From Pelargonium nanum (lineage: Eukaryota; Streptophyta; Magnoliopsida; Geraniales; Geraniaceae): a stretch of DNA of 20,833 bases. Positions 20,783 through 20,833 of this stretch are shown in pieces; position 1 is the first letter of the stretch, and each line of letters begins with the position of its first letter. The stretch spans positions 1 to 20,833 of the forward strand of contig JAYMTF010001884.1 of NCBI GenBank assembly GCA_036897485.1, read 5' to 3'. Under the pieces are notes generated by a model. It was not told the origin of the DNA and ran no database searches. It saw nothing but the letters and a program-made list of their open reading frames with translations. A program made the translations under genes and the position numbers.

Positions 20783-20833
20783 GGGTGTGGCGCAGTTGGT
20801 GCGCTGGGGCTGCGTGAGTGGGAAGAGGTCTTG
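20783..20833 (+). mobile_element. Head of a tRNA-derived SINE, cut by the right edge
   Basis: GGGTGTGGCGCAGTTGGTGC contains a perfect pol III A box (TGGCGCAGTTGG, 20788-20799) and a D-arm-like stem GCGC/GCGC. The next part (TGGGGCTGCGTGAGTGGG) cannot form a normal anticodon stem, so this is a SINE head rather than a working tRNA gene. The B box should lie just outside the window. The head differs from those of the other SINEs here. Confidence 0.65.

Noticed and set aside
20783-20833. True tRNA gene
   Set aside because: The A box and D stem are good, but the following bases cannot form an anticodon stem. A SINE head explains it better.
1-20833. CRISPR array, operon, phage or bacterial system
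   Set aside because: The window is plant nuclear DNA throughout. No regularly spaced repeats or bacterial gene layout occur.

Overview
This is nuclear DNA from a flowering plant, almost certainly a eudicot. The genes have many short AT-rich introns with GT..AG borders, the intergenic DNA is AT-rich, and there are tRNA-derived SINEs and a Stowaway-type MITE. A complete CCaMK (DMI3) gene, which Brassicaceae lack, points to a lineage able to form arbuscular mycorrhiza. I cannot name the species.

Four host genes can be traced exon by exon. (1) 1-1718, minus: 5' part of a SABATH carboxyl methyltransferase gene (salicylate/jasmonate methyltransferase-like). Exons 1 and 2 are whole and exon 3 runs off the left edge. 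(2) 3039-7690, minus: complete SERRATE, 12 coding exons, 721 codons, the zinc-finger partner of the miRNA-processing machinery. (3) 11081-14255, plus, with a leader exon near 9.25-9.54 kb: complete 758-codon BED-finger/DUF659/hAT-dimerisation gene, a transposase-derived host gene. (4) 16423-19699, minus: complete CCaMK, 7 exons, 521 codons. Within each gene the splice phases close without a break, which is strong internal support for the models.

The space between genes is filled by small mobile elements. Four tRNA-derived SINEs and one SINE fragment lie on the minus strand; three have clear 9-11 bp target-site duplications and one a tentative 6 bp one. A further tRNA-like SINE head on the plus strand is cut by the right edge. 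A 264 bp Stowaway MITE with TA duplication lies between SERRATE and the hAT-derived gene. A palindromic element sits in intron 1 of the SABATH gene and a MITE-like hairpin in the last intron of the hAT-derived gene. A pair of LTR-like direct repeats lies between the hAT-derived gene and CCaMK.

The genes do not form a pathway or cluster: SERRATE serves small-RNA processing and splicing, CCaMK decodes symbiotic calcium spiking, and the SABATH enzyme methylates a small acid. SERRATE and the hAT-derived gene are divergent, and the hAT-derived gene and CCaMK are convergent. I found no clearly new biological system. The best leads are two SINE types with different tRNA-like heads but one shared 3' hairpin tail, the domesticated hAT gene with its duplicated leader-intron motif, and an unusual residue in the SABATH pocket.
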